NCBI RefSeq assembly: GCF_005517195.1
Contig: NZ_CP040244.1
Span: 3,428,001-3,492,000 of the forward strand
Source: Streptomyces vilmorinianum
Lineage (GTDB): Bacteria; Actinomycetota; Actinomycetes; Streptomycetales; Streptomycetaceae
Length of the DNA stretch: 64,000 nt
Reading direction: 5' to 3'
A model generated the notes under the pieces. That model was not told where the DNA came from. It made no database searches and saw nothing but the letters and a program-made list of their open reading frames with translations. Numbering within the stretch: position 1 is the stretch's first letter; every line of letters starts with the position of its first letter. This document shows positions 33,893 to 43,154 of the stretch, one piece after another. The position numbers and the translations under genes were made by a program.

Positions 33893-34756
33893 TCAGTCGT
33901 GGGCGACGACGGCGACCGGTGCGCGGCTGTGGTGCAGCACCGCGTGCGCCACATGGCCGAGGTGCGGACCGAGGGAGGAACGCCGGGTGCGCCGGCCGAC
34001 CACCACGAGATCCGCGGCGGCAGCCTCCCGCACCAGCTCCTGCCCGGCCGATCCGACGATCAGCCGACTCGTGGCCTCGACCTCCGGATACTTCGCACGC
34101 CAGGGCTCCAGCATCGCGGCCAGCGTCCGCTCGATCTCCCCGGCCACGGTCAGCCGCGGGTCGGAGGTGACCAGCGGGCCCAACCCCAGGTAGAGCGGCA
34201 GCTGCTGGGCATGCAGCGCGCGCACCGCGCTTCCGTGGCGGGCCGCCTCCTCGAACGCGAAACCCAGGACGGCGTCGCCCGGCTGCTCGACGTCCACCCC
34301 GACCACCACGGCGCCGTGAGGGCCGCCCGCGCCCGGCATGTCACCGGCGCGCACCATCACGACCGGCCGCTCGACGAGAGCGACGGTGGCCAGGCCCACC
34401 GAACCGACGACGAACCCCGCGACCCCGCCCAGCGCGCGCGAGCCGAGGACGAGCAGCTCGGCCTCGTCGCCCACCGCGACCAGGCTGGACACGGCGCCCC
34501 CGGGCAGCAACCGGGTCGTGACCGAGAGCCCCGGGTGGCGCTCGCGCAGGGCGGCCGCGGTCGTCGAAAGGAGCGACTCGGCCCACTGACGCTGCACGTC
34601 GGCGCTCACGAGCGGGACCGTGGCCGCCGGGGGCGGCTCCTCCGCGTGCACCAGATGCACGTGGGTCTCCCGCAACAGGGCTTCCCGCGCCGCCCATTCG
34701 GCCGCCTGGGCGCTCTCTGCCGTGCCGTCCAGACCGACCACGACGCTTCCGTTCAT
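33893..34756 (-). CDS. Tandem universal stress protein (UspA x2)
   Basis: This 287-residue protein has two USP domains (residues 4-135 and 147-285), each with an ATP-binding end motif: LGSRALGGVAGFVVGSVG in the first and VVGRRTRRSSLGPHLGHVAH in the second. The Mycobacterium tuberculosis relatives bind ATP and belong to the DosR regulon. The ATG overlaps the stop of the CBS-BON gene upstream (ATGA), so it is the last gene of an eight-gene operon starting at 41627. Confidence 0.92.
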   Translation of the reverse strand: MNGSVVVGLDGTAESAQAAEWAAREALLRETHVHLVHAEEPPPAATVPLVSADVQRQWAESLLSTTAAALRERHPGLSVTTRLLPGGAVSSLVAVGDEAELLVLGSRALGGVAGFVVGSVGLATVALVERPVVMVRAGDMPGAGGPHGAVVVGVDVEQPGDAVLGFAFEEAARHGSAVRALHAQQLPLYLGLGPLVTSDPRLTVAGEIERTLAAMLEPWRAKYPEVEATSRLIVGSAGQELVREAAAADLVVVGRRTRRSSLGPHLGHVAHAVLHHSRAPVAVVAHD

Positions 34757-35427
34757 GGCCGCACACCTCCTCGTACCGTGTCGTCCTCGTCGTACGCGAG
34801 ACGGGCGGAGACCGACACCACCCCGTCGACCATCGCGCACATCCGCTCGACCGCCGGGATCATGCCCCGGAACGGCAGCCGGCCGCCGATCTCCACCCGG
34901 CCCTCGCGGACCTCGACCGTGAGCGGTGCGGGATCGAGCCGCAGCGTGCCGGCGAGCACGTCGTGGACGATCTCGCGGCGGATGTCCTCGTCCTCCCGCA
35001 GGAAGATCCCCAGCAGGTCCCGGCGGCTGACGATCCCCACCAGCCGGTCCTCCTCGTCGGCCACCACCAGCCGCTTGACGCCCTGGACCTCCATGAGCCG
35101 GGCCGCCTCCACCACGCTCCACTCGGGCCGGGCGCACACGGCCGGGGCCGACATCAGCTCCTCCGCGCGCGTTCCCTCGGCCTTCGCCCGCTCCCACGCC
35201 TCCAGGCCCGGTACGGCCGGGAGTTCGCCGGGCGCCGCCTGGTCGGCGGTCTTGCGCAGCAGGTCCCCTTCGGAGACGACCCCGATGACCCGGTTCCCGG
35301 CGTCCACGACGGGCACGGCGGTGACCCGGTTCCTGGAGAGGACCCCCACGATCTCCTTGAACGGGGCGTCCCCGCGCACGCTCACCACGTCGCGGGTCAT
35401 GAGCTCGCCGATCCTGCGATGGCGCAT
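34753..35427 (-). CDS. CBS-BON domain protein
   Basis: This protein of 224 residues has two CBS motifs (residues 8-62 and 90-145) and a C-terminal BON domain (155-215, TVEVREGRVEIGGRLP). CBS pairs usually sense adenine nucleotides and BON domains bind membranes or phospholipid, so it may link energy state to the membrane. The start codon overlaps the ACP stop as TGATG. It is the seventh gene of the operon. Confidence 0.9.
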   Translation of the reverse strand: MRHRRIGELMTRDVVSVRGDAPFKEIVGVLSRNRVTAVPVVDAGNRVIGVVSEGDLLRKTADQAAPGELPAVPGLEAWERAKAEGTRAEELMSAPAVCARPEWSVVEAARLMEVQGVKRLVVADEEDRLVGIVSRRDLLGIFLREDEDIRREIVHDVLAGTLRLDPAPLTVEVREGRVEIGGRLPFRGMIPAVERMCAMVDGVVSVSARLAYDEDDTVRGGVRP

Positions 35428-35696
35428 CACCGGCTCCTTCCTTCTGTGACGGCGGCCTCCCCGGCCACCAGGCGATCGGCGCAGCCGTCCCAGGTGACGA
35501 GGTCCGGGTAGTCGTCCTCGGTGAGTTCCTGGCCGCTCAGTTCGGCGAGTGCCTCGACGAATTCGAGGAAGTCCAGCGAGTCCAGCTCGAACGCGTCCCG
35601 GAGCCCTTCCCCGGGCGCGAGGCCCGAGAAGTCGGCGTCCGGGACGATCCGCTGGACCGCCTGTCGTACGAGCGCCCGTGCCTGGTCGTGGTTCAC
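35427..35696 (-). CDS. Acyl carrier protein in a 2-oxoacid dehydrogenase operon
   Basis: This 89-residue protein is an ACP: the phosphopantetheine site is Ser40 in FELDSLDFLEF, within the usual four-helix pattern. The GTG overlaps the E2 stop (GTGA), so it is made together with the E2 acyltransferase. ACPs normally serve fatty acid or polyketide synthesis; one next to E1/E2 genes and an acyl-CoA synthetase, with no ketosynthase, is unusual. It could accept an acyl group from E2 or the synthetase, but this is speculation. Confidence 0.9.
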   Translation of the reverse strand: MNHDQARALVRQAVQRIVPDADFSGLAPGEGLRDAFELDSLDFLEFVEALAELSGQELTEDDYPDLVTWDGCADRLVAGEAAVTEGRSR

Positions 35697-37039
35697 AGTT
35701 CCTCCGGTCGTTGCAGCAGCCAGTCGAGGGCCGTCAGGAGCCGCGCGCCCGTGGCGCCGTCGGCCGCACGGTGGTCGGCGGAGAGGGTGGCCGTGAGCGA
35801 GGGGCGTACGCCCAGCAGACCGTCCACGGCCACGGGCCGCTCGACGATGTGGCCGAGACCGACGAGAGCGACCTGCGGCGGGTAGACGACCCCGAAGACG
35901 GACTCGACGCCCTGGTCGCCGAGGTTGGTGACGGTGATGCTGGGCTCGGCCGTCTCCGAAGCGCGGAGCCGTCCGCCGCGTGCCCGCGCGACGAGGTCCT
36001 TCATGCCGGCCATCACCTCGGTCACGGACAAGGCGTCCGCGTGGGCGAGCGCCGGGGCCACCAGACCTCCGCCGCGCAGGGAGACCGCGATCCCCAGCCG
36101 GACCTCCTCGGCCGGGACGAACGCGTCGTCGATCCAGTGCCCGTTGAGCTCGGGCACCTTCCGGGCCGCCAGCGCGACGGCCTTGAGCGCGAGCGCGGCG
36201 GGCACCAGCCGCCGGGAGAGCGGGAGCGCCCGGTTGCGCGCGTGCATCCAGTCGAGGGCGGCCGCCATGTCGACGGTCGTGGAGAGGTAGAAATGCGGGA
36301 TCTCCCGCTTGGAGCGGGCCATGAGACGGGCCGTCGCCGTGCGCGCGGCCCCTGCGGATCTCTTCGCGGCCGAGGCGGGAACGGGGGTGGTCGCCGTGAC
36401 CGCCGCCGTGACCGCCGCGCCCGTCTCCCGTGCGGCGGTTCGAACGTCCTCGGCGCGGATCGTGCCTTCGCGGCCGCTCCCGGCGACCGCGCCCAGCTCG
36501 ATGCCGAGTTCGGAGGCGAGCCGCCGGGCCAGCGGGGACGCCTTCACCCGCCCGGGCCCGGTCCGCCCGTGGGACGCCGCGACGGGCCGCGGAGCAGGGG
36601 GAGCCCGGTCGGGCGTCACACCCGCGTGGTCCACGTCCGCACGCGTGATCCGCCCGCCCGGCCCCGACCCGTGCACGTGGGTGAGGTCGACATGGCGCTC
36701 CTCCGCGAGACGGCGGACGAGCGGGGAGGTGGCGGGTGAAGGCCTCTCCGCGCGGTCCTGCGCCTCCGCGCGGTCCCGCGGCCCGGCGCCGGCGGTCACG
36801 CCGGGCGTCTGCTCGATGACGGCCAGCGGCGTGCCCACCGGCACCGTGGTGCCCTCCTCGACGAGCAGGGCGCCGACCGTTCCGCTCTCGAAGCACTCCA
36901 CTTCGATGGCGGACTTGGCCGTCTCGACCACGGCGACGACATCACCGCGCGACACCCGGTCGCCCGGTCGCACCAGCCACTGGGACAGCGTGCCCTCGTC
37001 CATGTCCGCGCCGAGGGACGGCATCGTGAACTCGGCCAT
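35693..37039 (-). CDS. Dihydrolipoamide acyltransferase (E2) with two subunit-binding domains
   Basis: This 448-residue E2 has one lipoyl domain (residues 1-78, lipoyl Lys42 in ETAKSAIEV), then two peripheral-subunit-binding domains in tandem (104-140, SPLVRRLAEERHVDL; 167-203, SPLARRLASELGIEL), an Ala/Thr linker and the catalytic domain with His423 and Asp427 in DHRAADG. Most E2s have only one binding domain. It starts 1 base after the E1-beta stop. No E3 (lipoamide dehydrogenase) gene is present, so E3 must come from elsewhere. Confidence 0.92.
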   Translation of the reverse strand: MAEFTMPSLGADMDEGTLSQWLVRPGDRVSRGDVVAVVETAKSAIEVECFESGTVGALLVEEGTTVPVGTPLAVIEQTPGVTAGAGPRDRAEAQDRAERPSPATSPLVRRLAEERHVDLTHVHGSGPGGRITRADVDHAGVTPDRAPPAPRPVAASHGRTGPGRVKASPLARRLASELGIELGAVAGSGREGTIRAEDVRTAARETGAAVTAAVTATTPVPASAAKRSAGAARTATARLMARSKREIPHFYLSTTVDMAAALDWMHARNRALPLSRRLVPAALALKAVALAARKVPELNGHWIDDAFVPAEEVRLGIAVSLRGGGLVAPALAHADALSVTEVMAGMKDLVARARGGRLRASETAEPSITVTNLGDQGVESVFGVVYPPQVALVGLGHIVERPVAVDGLLGVRPSLTATLSADHRAADGATGARLLTALDWLLQRPEEL

Positions 37040-37040
37040 G

Positions 37041-38054
37041 TCAGTCCACCGCCCGGTGCGCCGCCGCCACGATGCCGGCCGGCTGGGGGAGCGCGGCCTG
37101 CTCCAGATGCCGGGCGTACGGAATCGGGACCTCCGCGGCGCAGACCCGTTCGACGGGCGCGTCCAGGTCGAAGAACGCCTGCTCGGTGATCCTCGCCGAG
37201 ATCTCGGCGGAGAGACTGCCGCTGCGCCAGCCCTCGTCGACGACGACGGCCCGATGCGTACGCCGTACGGAGCCGAGGATCGTGGCGTCGTCGAGCGGCC
37301 GGAGCGTGCGCAGGTCCACGACTTCGGCGTCGATGCCCTCGCCGGCCAGCTCCTCCGCCGCGTCCAGGGCCTTGGCCAGGCTGCCGCCATAGGCCACGAC
37401 CGTGACGTCGGTGCCCTCGCGGCGGACCACCGCGTGATCCAGATCGACCTCCCGGACACCCCGGTCCAGGACACCGGTCGCGTTGTACAGACTGCCGTGC
37501 TCGAAGATCAGCACGGGGTCGGGGTCGGCGAGGGCGGGCGCCAGCAGATGGCGGGCGTCGTCGAGCGTGGCGGGGGTGAGGACCCGGACGCCGGGGATGT
37601 GCGCGTACCAGCCTTCGAGGCTGTGCGAGTGCTGGGCGGCGAGCTGGCGCCCGGCGCCCGTGGTCATCCGGATCACCAGCGGCACGCCCAGCTGACCGCC
37701 CGACATGTGGCGGAGGGTGGCCGCGTTGTTGAGGATCTGGTCGAGAGCCAGCAGGCTGAAGTTGACGGTCATGATCTCGACGATCGGCCGCATTCCCGCC
37801 AGCGCGGCGCCGATGCCGGCCCCGACGAAGGCGGACTCGGACAGCGGAGTGTCCCGTACGCGGTCCGGTCCGAACTCCTCCAGGAGACCGAGACTCACGC
37901 CGAAACAGCCTCCGTAGCGGCCGACGTCCTCGCCCATGAGGAAGACCCGCTCGTCCGTCGCGAGCGCTTCCCGCAGGGCCTCCCGCAGCGCCTCGCGGTA
38001 GGAGAGGGACGCGTCCTCGGGCCGTCCTGTGGTGGCCTTTCCACGGGTGTTCAT
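37041..38054 (-). CDS. 2-oxoacid dehydrogenase E1 beta subunit
   Basis: This 337-residue protein pairs with the E1 alpha subunit to decarboxylate a 2-oxoacid (or acetoin) with thiamine diphosphate. Family features include [39 protein letters not shown], the AQHSHSLE active-site segment and the C-terminal PIPYARHLE. The HSHS segment is seen in pyruvate and acetoin enzymes as well as branched-chain ones, so the substrate is open. ATGA overlap with E1 alpha. Confidence 0.92.
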   Translation of the reverse strand: MNTRGKATTGRPEDASLSYREALREALREALATDERVFLMGEDVGRYGGCFGVSLGLLEEFGPDRVRDTPLSESAFVGAGIGAALAGMRPIVEIMTVNFSLLALDQILNNAATLRHMSGGQLGVPLVIRMTTGAGRQLAAQHSHSLEGWYAHIPGVRVLTPATLDDARHLLAPALADPDPVLIFEHGSLYNATGVLDRGVREVDLDHAVVRREGTDVTVVAYGGSLAKALDAAEELAGEGIDAEVVDLRTLRPLDDATILGSVRRTHRAVVVDEGWRSGSLSAEISARITEQAFFDLDAPVERVCAAEVPIPYARHLEQAALPQPAGIVAAAHRAVD

Positions 38055-39112
38055 GACGGCGCCTCCTCGTCCCGCCCCGTGACGTGGCGCAGCAGGCTCT
38101 CCACCGGTTCCTCGGGGGCCTGTTCGGCGGCGTGGACGGCGGCGTCGATCTGCTCCGCGACCTCGCGCTCCAGTTTCTCGAGTGCGCTCGCGTCGAGAAG
38201 GCCGGCCGTACGCAACCGCTCGGTGAGGGTGGCGACGGGATCACGCCGCTTCCACTCCTCGATCTCGTCCCTCGGGCGATAGCGGTCCGGGTCGTACATC
38301 GAGTGGGCGCGGAAACGGTACGTCCGCGCCTCCAGGAAGTGCGGACCGTTCCCGGCACGGATGGAGGCCACCGCCCCGCGCGCGGCCTTCTCCACGGCGT
38401 GCACGTCCATGCCGTCGACGGACCAGGCCGCCATCCCGTACGACGCCGCCCGCATCGCCAGGTCGGTCTGCGCGTGTTCGCGGGCGAGCGCCGTTCCCAT
38501 CGCGTACAGGTTGTTCTCGCAGACGAACAGCACGGGCAGTCCCCACAGCGCGGCCAGGTTCGCCGTCTCGTGGAACTCGCCCTCGGCGAAGGCGCCGTCC
38601 CCGAAGAAGCAGCAGGTGACCCGCTCCTCGCCGCGCAACCGGTCGGCCAGGGCCAGGCCCGCGGCGAGGGGCAGCCCGCCGCCGACGATCGCGTTTCCGC
38701 CGTAGAGACGCCGCCCGGCGTCGAAGAGGTGCATCGACCCGCCGCGTCCGTGGCTGCAGCCGGTCACCCGGCCGTACATCTCCGCCATCACGGCCTCGGC
38801 CGGCACGCCGCGCGCCAGTGCGTGACCGTGCTCGCGGTACGTCGAGACCACGGCGTCCCGCTCGGTGAGGGCCTGATGGACGCCCACGGCCACCGCTTCC
38901 TCACCGATGTACAGGTGGACGAACCCGCGGATCGCCGCCGCGCTGTACAGCTCGACGCAGCGCTCCTCGAAGCGCCGGACGAGCAGCATCTCCCGCAGCA
39001 GCTCGACGTCGTGGGCCGCTTCGGGAGCCGGCGCGCGCGCCGGCTCCCCGCGGGCTCGGTGCGGGCGGTCGGTGTGCGAGCCCCGGGAGGGCGCACCGCG
39101 TGTGGCGGCCAT
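38051..39112 (-). CDS. 2-oxoacid dehydrogenase E1 alpha subunit
   Basis: This 353-residue protein has the thiamine diphosphate motif beginning [17 protein letters not shown] and ending CENN. The phosphorylation-loop region [15 protein letters not shown] and the entry motif [11 protein letters not shown] resemble the pyruvate/acetoin class. The first 34 residues are a charged extension not usual in the family. The ATG overlaps the acetyl-CoA synthetase stop as TGATG. Together with E1 beta and E2 it would produce an acyl-CoA and NADH if E3 is supplied. Confidence 0.92.
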   Translation of the reverse strand: MAATRGAPSRGSHTDRPHRARGEPARAPAPEAAHDVELLREMLLVRRFEERCVELYSAAAIRGFVHLYIGEEAVAVGVHQALTERDAVVSTYREHGHALARGVPAEAVMAEMYGRVTGCSHGRGGSMHLFDAGRRLYGGNAIVGGGLPLAAGLALADRLRGEERVTCCFFGDGAFAEGEFHETANLAALWGLPVLFVCENNLYAMGTALAREHAQTDLAMRAASYGMAAWSVDGMDVHAVEKAARGAVASIRAGNGPHFLEARTYRFRAHSMYDPDRYRPRDEIEEWKRRDPVATLTERLRTAGLLDASALEKLEREVAEQIDAAVHAAEQAPEEPVESLLRHVTGRDEEAPS

Positions 39113-40953
39113 CACCGCTCCTCTCCTGACGGCGTGGTCGTCCCGGACCCCTCCTGGGTCTCCGGGATCTCCGGGATCTCCGGGGTCTCCGGGGTCTCCA
39201 GGGTCGACACGTCGCCTTCGGGCAGGCCGAGTTCACGCGCCCGCAGCAGGCGGCGCATGACCTTCCCGCTACGGGTCCTGGGCAGGTCCCGCGCGAAGTC
39301 GAGCTCGCGCGGGGCGACGGCCGGGCCCAGGCGACGCCGGGCGAACGCGAGGAGCTCACGACGCAGTTCGGGACTCGGTACGTACTCGGGACGAAGGGAG
39401 ACGAACGCCTTCACGATCGCGCCCGCCACGGCGTCCGGGCGGCCGATGACTCCGGCCTCGGCGACCGCCGGGTGCTCCATCAGCGCGCTCTCGACCTCGA
39501 AGGGCCCGACCAGATGGCCGGCGGACTTGATGACGTCGTCCGCGCGGCCCACGAACCAGTACCAGCCGTCCGCGTCGCGCGTGACCAGATCGCCGGTCAG
39601 GTACCAGCCGTCGGCGAAGCACGCTTCGTACCGGCTCCGCTCATGCAGATAGCCACGGAACATCGACGGCCAGCCGGTCCGGAGCGCGAGCTCCCCCTGG
39701 ACACCGGGACGGTCCAGGACCGTGACACGTCCGCCGGTGACCCGGGCGCGGCCGTTCTCGCCGCACTCCAGTACGCCGGCCTCGACACCGGGAAGCGGCC
39801 GCCCCATCGATCCGGGGCGCACGGGGCCTGCGGCGAAGTTGGCGATCATGATGGCGCCCGTCTCGGTCTGCCACCAGGTGTCGTGGACGGGCAGCCCCAG
39901 CACGTCCTGACCCCAGCGGACCGCCTCCGGGTTGAGGGGCTCGCCGACACTCGCGACGAAACGGAGCGCCGACAGGTCGTACTGGTCGGGAGGGGTGGGG
40001 CCGTCGCCCGTGCGGGGCGTGGCCCGCATGAGCATCCGGATCGCCGTGGGGGCCGTGTACCAGACGGTGACGTGCTGCTCGGCGAGGACGCGGTACCACC
40101 GGCGCGGATCGAAGTCCCCTTCGTCGACGACGGTCGTCACGCCATGGGTGAGCGGGGCGATGATCCCGTACGACATGCCGGTCACCCAGCCCGGGTCGGC
40201 CGTGCACCAGAACACGTCGCCCGCATGGAGGTCCAGTGCGTGGGCGGCGGTGATGTGGTGGGCGACGACCGCCTCGTGCACATGCATCGCGCCCTTGGGC
40301 GTCCCCGTCGTGCCGCTGGTGAAATGGAGCAGTGCCAGGTCCCCGGGGTCGGTCGGCGGGACCGTGAACCGCGACGGAGCCGCGTCCATGAGCGCGGGGA
40401 AGGAGAGCGTGTCGGGGGGCGGGTCGCCGCCGGGGTCGAGCAGCAGGACGTGCCGCAGCCCCGGGAGCCGGGAGCGTACGGGCGCGACCTTGCGCTCGTA
40501 CAGCCGGCGTGTCGTCACCAGGACCCGTGCGTCGCCCAACTCCATGCGCAGCGCGACGGGTTCGGGGCCGAACGCGGTGAACAGAGGGCACAGCACACGG
40601 CCGGCACGCAGGGTGCCGAGGACGGTGGCGTAGAGCTCGGCCCGGCGCCTGAGAAGGGTGAACACCCGCTCGCCGGGGGCGACGCCGAGCGCTTCGAGGG
40701 TATGGGCGAAGCGGGAGCTGAGATCGGCGAGTCGCGTGTACGTCAGCGTCGTCACCGACCCGTCCGCCGCCACACACCGAAGGGCCACACGCTCCCCGTG
40801 CCCCTCGCGCACATGCCGGTCGACCGCCTCGTAACCGATGTTGAGGCCGCCACCGGGCAGACCGGCGAGCTCGGCGCGTGCCTGTTCCCAGTCGAACGCG
40901 GCCCGCGCGCTCGTGTAGTCGGGCATGACCGGTGACACCCGCAGGGAGCTCAT
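39112..40953 (-). CDS. acsA: Acetyl-CoA synthetase (AMP-forming)
   Basis: This 613-residue enzyme activates acetate (or a similar short acid) to its CoA ester. It has the P-loop [11 protein letters not shown], the aromatic WWQTETG motif typical of acetyl-CoA synthetases, [14 protein letters not shown] and the catalytic Lys in RSGKVMRR near the end. After the catalytic domain there is a run of ETP/EIP triplets made by a 9-base tandem repeat. The ATG overlaps the CBS-BON stop (ATGA). It is the second gene of the operon. Acetate salvage or overflow fits a low-oxygen role. Confidence 0.9.
   Translation of the reverse strand: MSSLRVSPVMPDYTSARAAFDWEQARAELAGLPGGGLNIGYEAVDRHVREGHGERVALRCVAADGSVTTLTYTRLADLSSRFAHTLEALGVAPGERVFTLLRRRAELYATVLGTLRAGRVLCPLFTAFGPEPVALRMELGDARVLVTTRRLYERKVAPVRSRLPGLRHVLLLDPGGDPPPDTLSFPALMDAAPSRFTVPPTDPGDLALLHFTSGTTGTPKGAMHVHEAVVAHHITAAHALDLHAGDVFWCTADPGWVTGMSYGIIAPLTHGVTTVVDEGDFDPRRWYRVLAEQHVTVWYTAPTAIRMLMRATPRTGDGPTPPDQYDLSALRFVASVGEPLNPEAVRWGQDVLGLPVHDTWWQTETGAIMIANFAAGPVRPGSMGRPLPGVEAGVLECGENGRARVTGGRVTVLDRPGVQGELALRTGWPSMFRGYLHERSRYEACFADGWYLTGDLVTRDADGWYWFVGRADDVIKSAGHLVGPFEVESALMEHPAVAEAGVIGRPDAVAGAIVKAFVSLRPEYVPSPELRRELLAFARRRLGPAVAPRELDFARDLPRTRSGKVMRRLLRARELGLPEGDVSTLETPETPEIPEIPETQEGSGTTTPSGEER
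39155..39199. repeat. 9-bp tandem repeat (5 copies) in the acsA tail
   Basis: Units of the form GGG(G/A)TCTCC (read on the + strand) occur five times in a row and encode alternating Glu-Thr-Pro and Glu-Ile-Pro triplets. Length is a multiple of three, so copy-number change would not shift frame. Confidence 0.85.
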
Positions 40954-41627
40954 CGCGGGTGCTCCACGTCGAGAGCGAGGTTGTCGTAGGTGTAGTCGAT
41001 CGACTGGTGGAGCGCGACCACTCCGTCGACGGAGCGGCACAGCCGCTCGATCACGGGGAGGTCGGCGCGCTCGTCGACGCGTCCGGTGAGTGTCACCACT
41101 CCGTCGGCGACGGCCGCGTGGACCGTGCCGGGCGCGAGTCGCAGGGTGCCGGCGAGGACGTCCCGCTCGATCTCCTCACGGATCGCCTCGTCGCTGCGGA
41201 GGAAGGGCCGCAGCAGGTCGCTGCGGCTGACGATGCCGACGAGCCGTCCGGCCTCGTCGGTCACGGGGAGCCGCTTCACGCCGCTGCGGTGCATGGTCCG
41301 GGCGGTCTCGACGAGGTTCCAGCCCGGCCGGGCGGTGACCGCGGGGGAGGTCATCAGTCTCTCGGCGGTCTCCGCGTCGGGCAGCTCGCGCTCCTGGGAC
41401 AGCAGACGTACGCCCGCCCAGCGGCCCTCGACGTCGGGCAGCTCGGAGGTGGCCCGCAGGAGGTCGGCCTCCGAGACCACGCCGAGCGGGCGTCGTTCGT
41501 TGTCGACGACCGGGACGGCGGTGATGTCGTTGTCGCTGAAGATCCGGACGATCTCCTTGAAGGGCGTCGTGGGTCCGACGGCGACGACCTGGTGCGTCAT
41601 CACCTCGAAGACGGTGCGGTGCTGCAT
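40950..41627 (-). CDS. CBS-BON domain protein, first gene of the E1/E2 operon
   Basis: This 225-residue protein has two CBS motifs (residues 8-62 and 92-145) and a BON domain (153-215, [19 protein letters not shown]). It heads the operon CBS-acsA-E1alpha-E1beta-E2-ACP-CBS-USP, in which adjacent genes overlap or lie within a base of each other. A pair of DosR/OsdR-like boxes lies 70-105 bases upstream. The CBS pair may sense nucleotides; its partner is not known. Confidence 0.9.
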   Translation of the reverse strand: MQHRTVFEVMTHQVVAVGPTTPFKEIVRIFSDNDITAVPVVDNERRPLGVVSEADLLRATSELPDVEGRWAGVRLLSQERELPDAETAERLMTSPAVTARPGWNLVETARTMHRSGVKRLPVTDEAGRLVGIVSRSDLLRPFLRSDEAIREEIERDVLAGTLRLAPGTVHAAVADGVVTLTGRVDERADLPVIERLCRSVDGVVALHQSIDYTYDNLALDVEHPR

Positions 41628-41697
41628 GGTCCTCCTCCTCTCCGGAGTCCCGCATCACGGCATTCCTCACTCTCACCCGCCCGTGCTCCCGGTGGGC

Positions 41698-41750
41698 AGT
41701 GCCGAACGGCCCCCATCGGGGACGGTCGGCCCATGACGGCCGACCGGCCA
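41698..41750. promoter_or_regulatory. Tandem DosR/OsdR-like boxes between divergent CBS-BON and DUF1918 genes
   Basis: AGTGCCGAACGGCCC (41698-41712) and GGGGACGGTCGGCCC (41718-41732) are 20 bases apart, two turns of the helix. A weaker third site, ACGGCCGACCGGCCA, follows at 41736. They could control both the eight-gene operon to the left and the DUF1918 gene to the right. Confidence 0.65.
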
Positions 41751-41793
41751 GGGGGGAGAGTGGAGAGACCAGCACTGCTGGGAGGTGACAGCC

Positions 41794-42054
41794 ATGGCTT
41801 CGACGCGAGCGGATGCGCGGCGCCGCCGGTCGGAGGGACCCGCTACCCGGGCTGGCGGCCTGTGGGCGCGCGTGGGGGACCGGCTGATCGTCGGAGGCGC
41901 GGTCGTGGGGGACGAGGGGCGGGACGGGGAGATCGTGGGCCTGCACCACGCGGACGGCAGCCCGCCGTTCGACGTGCGGTGGTCGGACACCGGGAAGATC
42001 ACCCTGATCTTCCCGGGGCCCGACGCACGCGTCCAGCACTTCCCGGCGCACTGA
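41794..42054 (+). CDS. DUF1918 domain protein
   Basis: This 86-residue protein has a basic N-terminal extension (residues 1-25) followed by a DUF1918 domain: VGDRLIVGGAVVGDEGRDGE and later PPFDVRWSDTGKITLIFPGP. The family is a small beta barrel, found in many actinomycetes, of unknown function. The ATG at 41794 has a GGGAGGTGA site; a GTG just upstream is in frame. It is convergent with the next CBS-BON gene across a 25-bp tandem repeat. Confidence 0.87.
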   Translation: MASTRADARRRRSEGPATRAGGLWARVGDRLIVGGAVVGDEGRDGEIVGLHHADGSPPFDVRWSDTGKITLIFPGPDARVQHFPAH

Positions 42055-42064
42055 GCGCCACGGG

Positions 42065-42125
42065 ACGTCACGGGCGTCGACGTCAGGGGACGTCACGGGC
42101 GTCGACGTCAGGGGACGTCACGGGA
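42065..42125. repeat. 25-bp tandem repeat (about 2.4 copies) between convergent genes
   Basis: The 25-base unit starting ACGTCACGGGCGTCGACGTC is present exactly at 42065-42089 and 42090-42114, with a partial third copy. The third copy runs into the last codons of the CBS-BON gene. Confidence 0.88.
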
Positions 42126-42735
42126 CGTCAGGGACGCCCCGCGGGCCGGAGGCGTCGAACGTCGCCGTCGCGTCCACGACCCCCGGCACCGCACGGGTCA
42201 GCCGGAGCAGCAGGCCCACCGGGACGGACGCGGGGATGTGCCCGCCGAGGGTCACCGCGCCGTCCAGGACCGTCACGGTGAGTGTGGAGTCCCCCTCGGG
42301 GAGCAGGTGGGTGAGGAGCTCGTGCCGTACGTCATCGGCCAGTTCGGCGTCGGACCGCAGATAGACCTTGAGGAGATCCCCTCGGCTGACGACGCCGACA
42401 GGGCGGCCGTCGTCGTCCACCACCGGAAGCCGCTTCAGGCGCCCGCGCCCCATCAGCCGGGCGGCGCCCGCGATCGTCGCTCCGCGCGTGACGGTCACGG
42501 CGGGCGTGGACATCAGGTGGCGCGCGGTCGTCCCTCGCCGGTCGTCACCCGGCACCTTGCCGAGGACGTCCGCCTCCGAGACCACCCCGACGACACGCCC
42601 TTCGGGGGACAGGACCGGCAGCGCGCTCACCCTCCAGCGCCTGATGCTCTCGACGATCTCCTTGACGGGGGCGTCGAGCCCCACGGAGACCACCGCGTGG
42701 GTCATCACGTCGTCGACATGGCGTGGGTGCTTCAT
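42118..42735 (-). CDS. CBS-BON domain protein
   Basis: This 205-residue protein has two CBS motifs (residues 8-60 and 74-128) and a BON domain (140-195, TVLDGAVTLGGHIPASV). The spacer between the CBS motifs is shorter than in its paralogs. The ATG at 42735 begins MKHPRHVDDVMTHAV, matching the start of the other copies. The C-terminal codons overlap a tandem repeat. Paired DosR/OsdR-like boxes lie 35-70 bases upstream. Confidence 0.9.
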   Translation of the reverse strand: MKHPRHVDDVMTHAVVSVGLDAPVKEIVESIRRWRVSALPVLSPEGRVVGVVSEADVLGKVPGDDRRGTTARHLMSTPAVTVTRGATIAGAARLMGRGRLKRLPVVDDDGRPVGVVSRGDLLKVYLRSDAELADDVRHELLTHLLPEGDSTLTVTVLDGAVTLGGHIPASVPVGLLLRLTRAVPGVVDATATFDASGPRGVPDVP

Positions 42736-42769
42736 AGCGTGAGCCTGCGCCGTACCGGGGGACCGGGCC

Positions 42770-42805
42770 AGGGCCGATCGGGGCCCAGTGGGTGCCGGTC
42801 GGCCC
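42770..42805. promoter_or_regulatory. Paired DosR/OsdR-like boxes upstream of CBS-BON
   Basis: GGGCCGATCGGGGCCC at 42771-42786 and GGTGCCGGTCGGCCC at 42791-42805 are about 20 bases apart. They lie at the start of the 420-base divergent gap between the CBS-BON gene and the next USP gene. Confidence 0.6.
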
Positions 42806-42975
42806 TCGCCGACGGGCGGGAAGCGTGGTTCCCTGAGAGGGAGGAAGGACTCGACCGAAAGACGCGGAGTAGCGGCCTCGAGCCGTGCACCGCGCAATCA
42901 GGATCCGCGAGAAGCGGATGGGTCCTTCCTCACCTGCGTGCGCCGGGGCGCGCGTGCGCCATGCGCCGAGGGCGG

Positions 42976-42990
42976 TGGACCGACCGGCCC
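42976..42990 (+). promoter_or_regulatory. DosR/OsdR-like box upstream of the USP gene at 43155
   Basis: TGGACCGACCGGCCC is followed directly by TATACG, a possible -10. It lies in the long gap 42736-43154. The rest of that gap holds a 14-bp minisatellite from 43031 and no other gene I can support. Confidence 0.5.
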
Positions 42991-43030
42991 TATACGCGGC
43001 CCCGTGCCCGGTGCGAGCGTGGCAGCACAC

Positions 43031-43133
43031 CACTCGCGCACCATCTCGCACGCACCACCTCACACGCACCACCTCACACGCACCACCTCACACGCACCAC
43101 CTCACACACACCACCTCGCACACCACTTCGCAC
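43031..43133. repeat. 14-bp minisatellite (about 7 imperfect copies) before a USP gene
   Basis: The unit CACACGCACCACCT repeats about seven times, with the outer copies degraded. It ends about 20 bases before the USP start. The stretch is open in the USP frame (His/Thr/Pro-rich), but a clear start follows it, so it is taken as untranslated. Confidence 0.85.
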
Positions 43134-43154
43134 CCCGGAAAGGCGGTGGGGACC

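Noticed and set aside
31075..33954. A 959-codon minus-strand ORF opposite fdhF
   Set aside because: fdhF motifs (CGYCGVGC, ferredoxin clusters) are complete on the + strand; the antisense ORF is a composition artefact.
43031..43133. Possible CRISPR array
   Set aside because: The 14-bp units are directly adjacent with no unique spacers, and no cas genes are in the window. It is a minisatellite.
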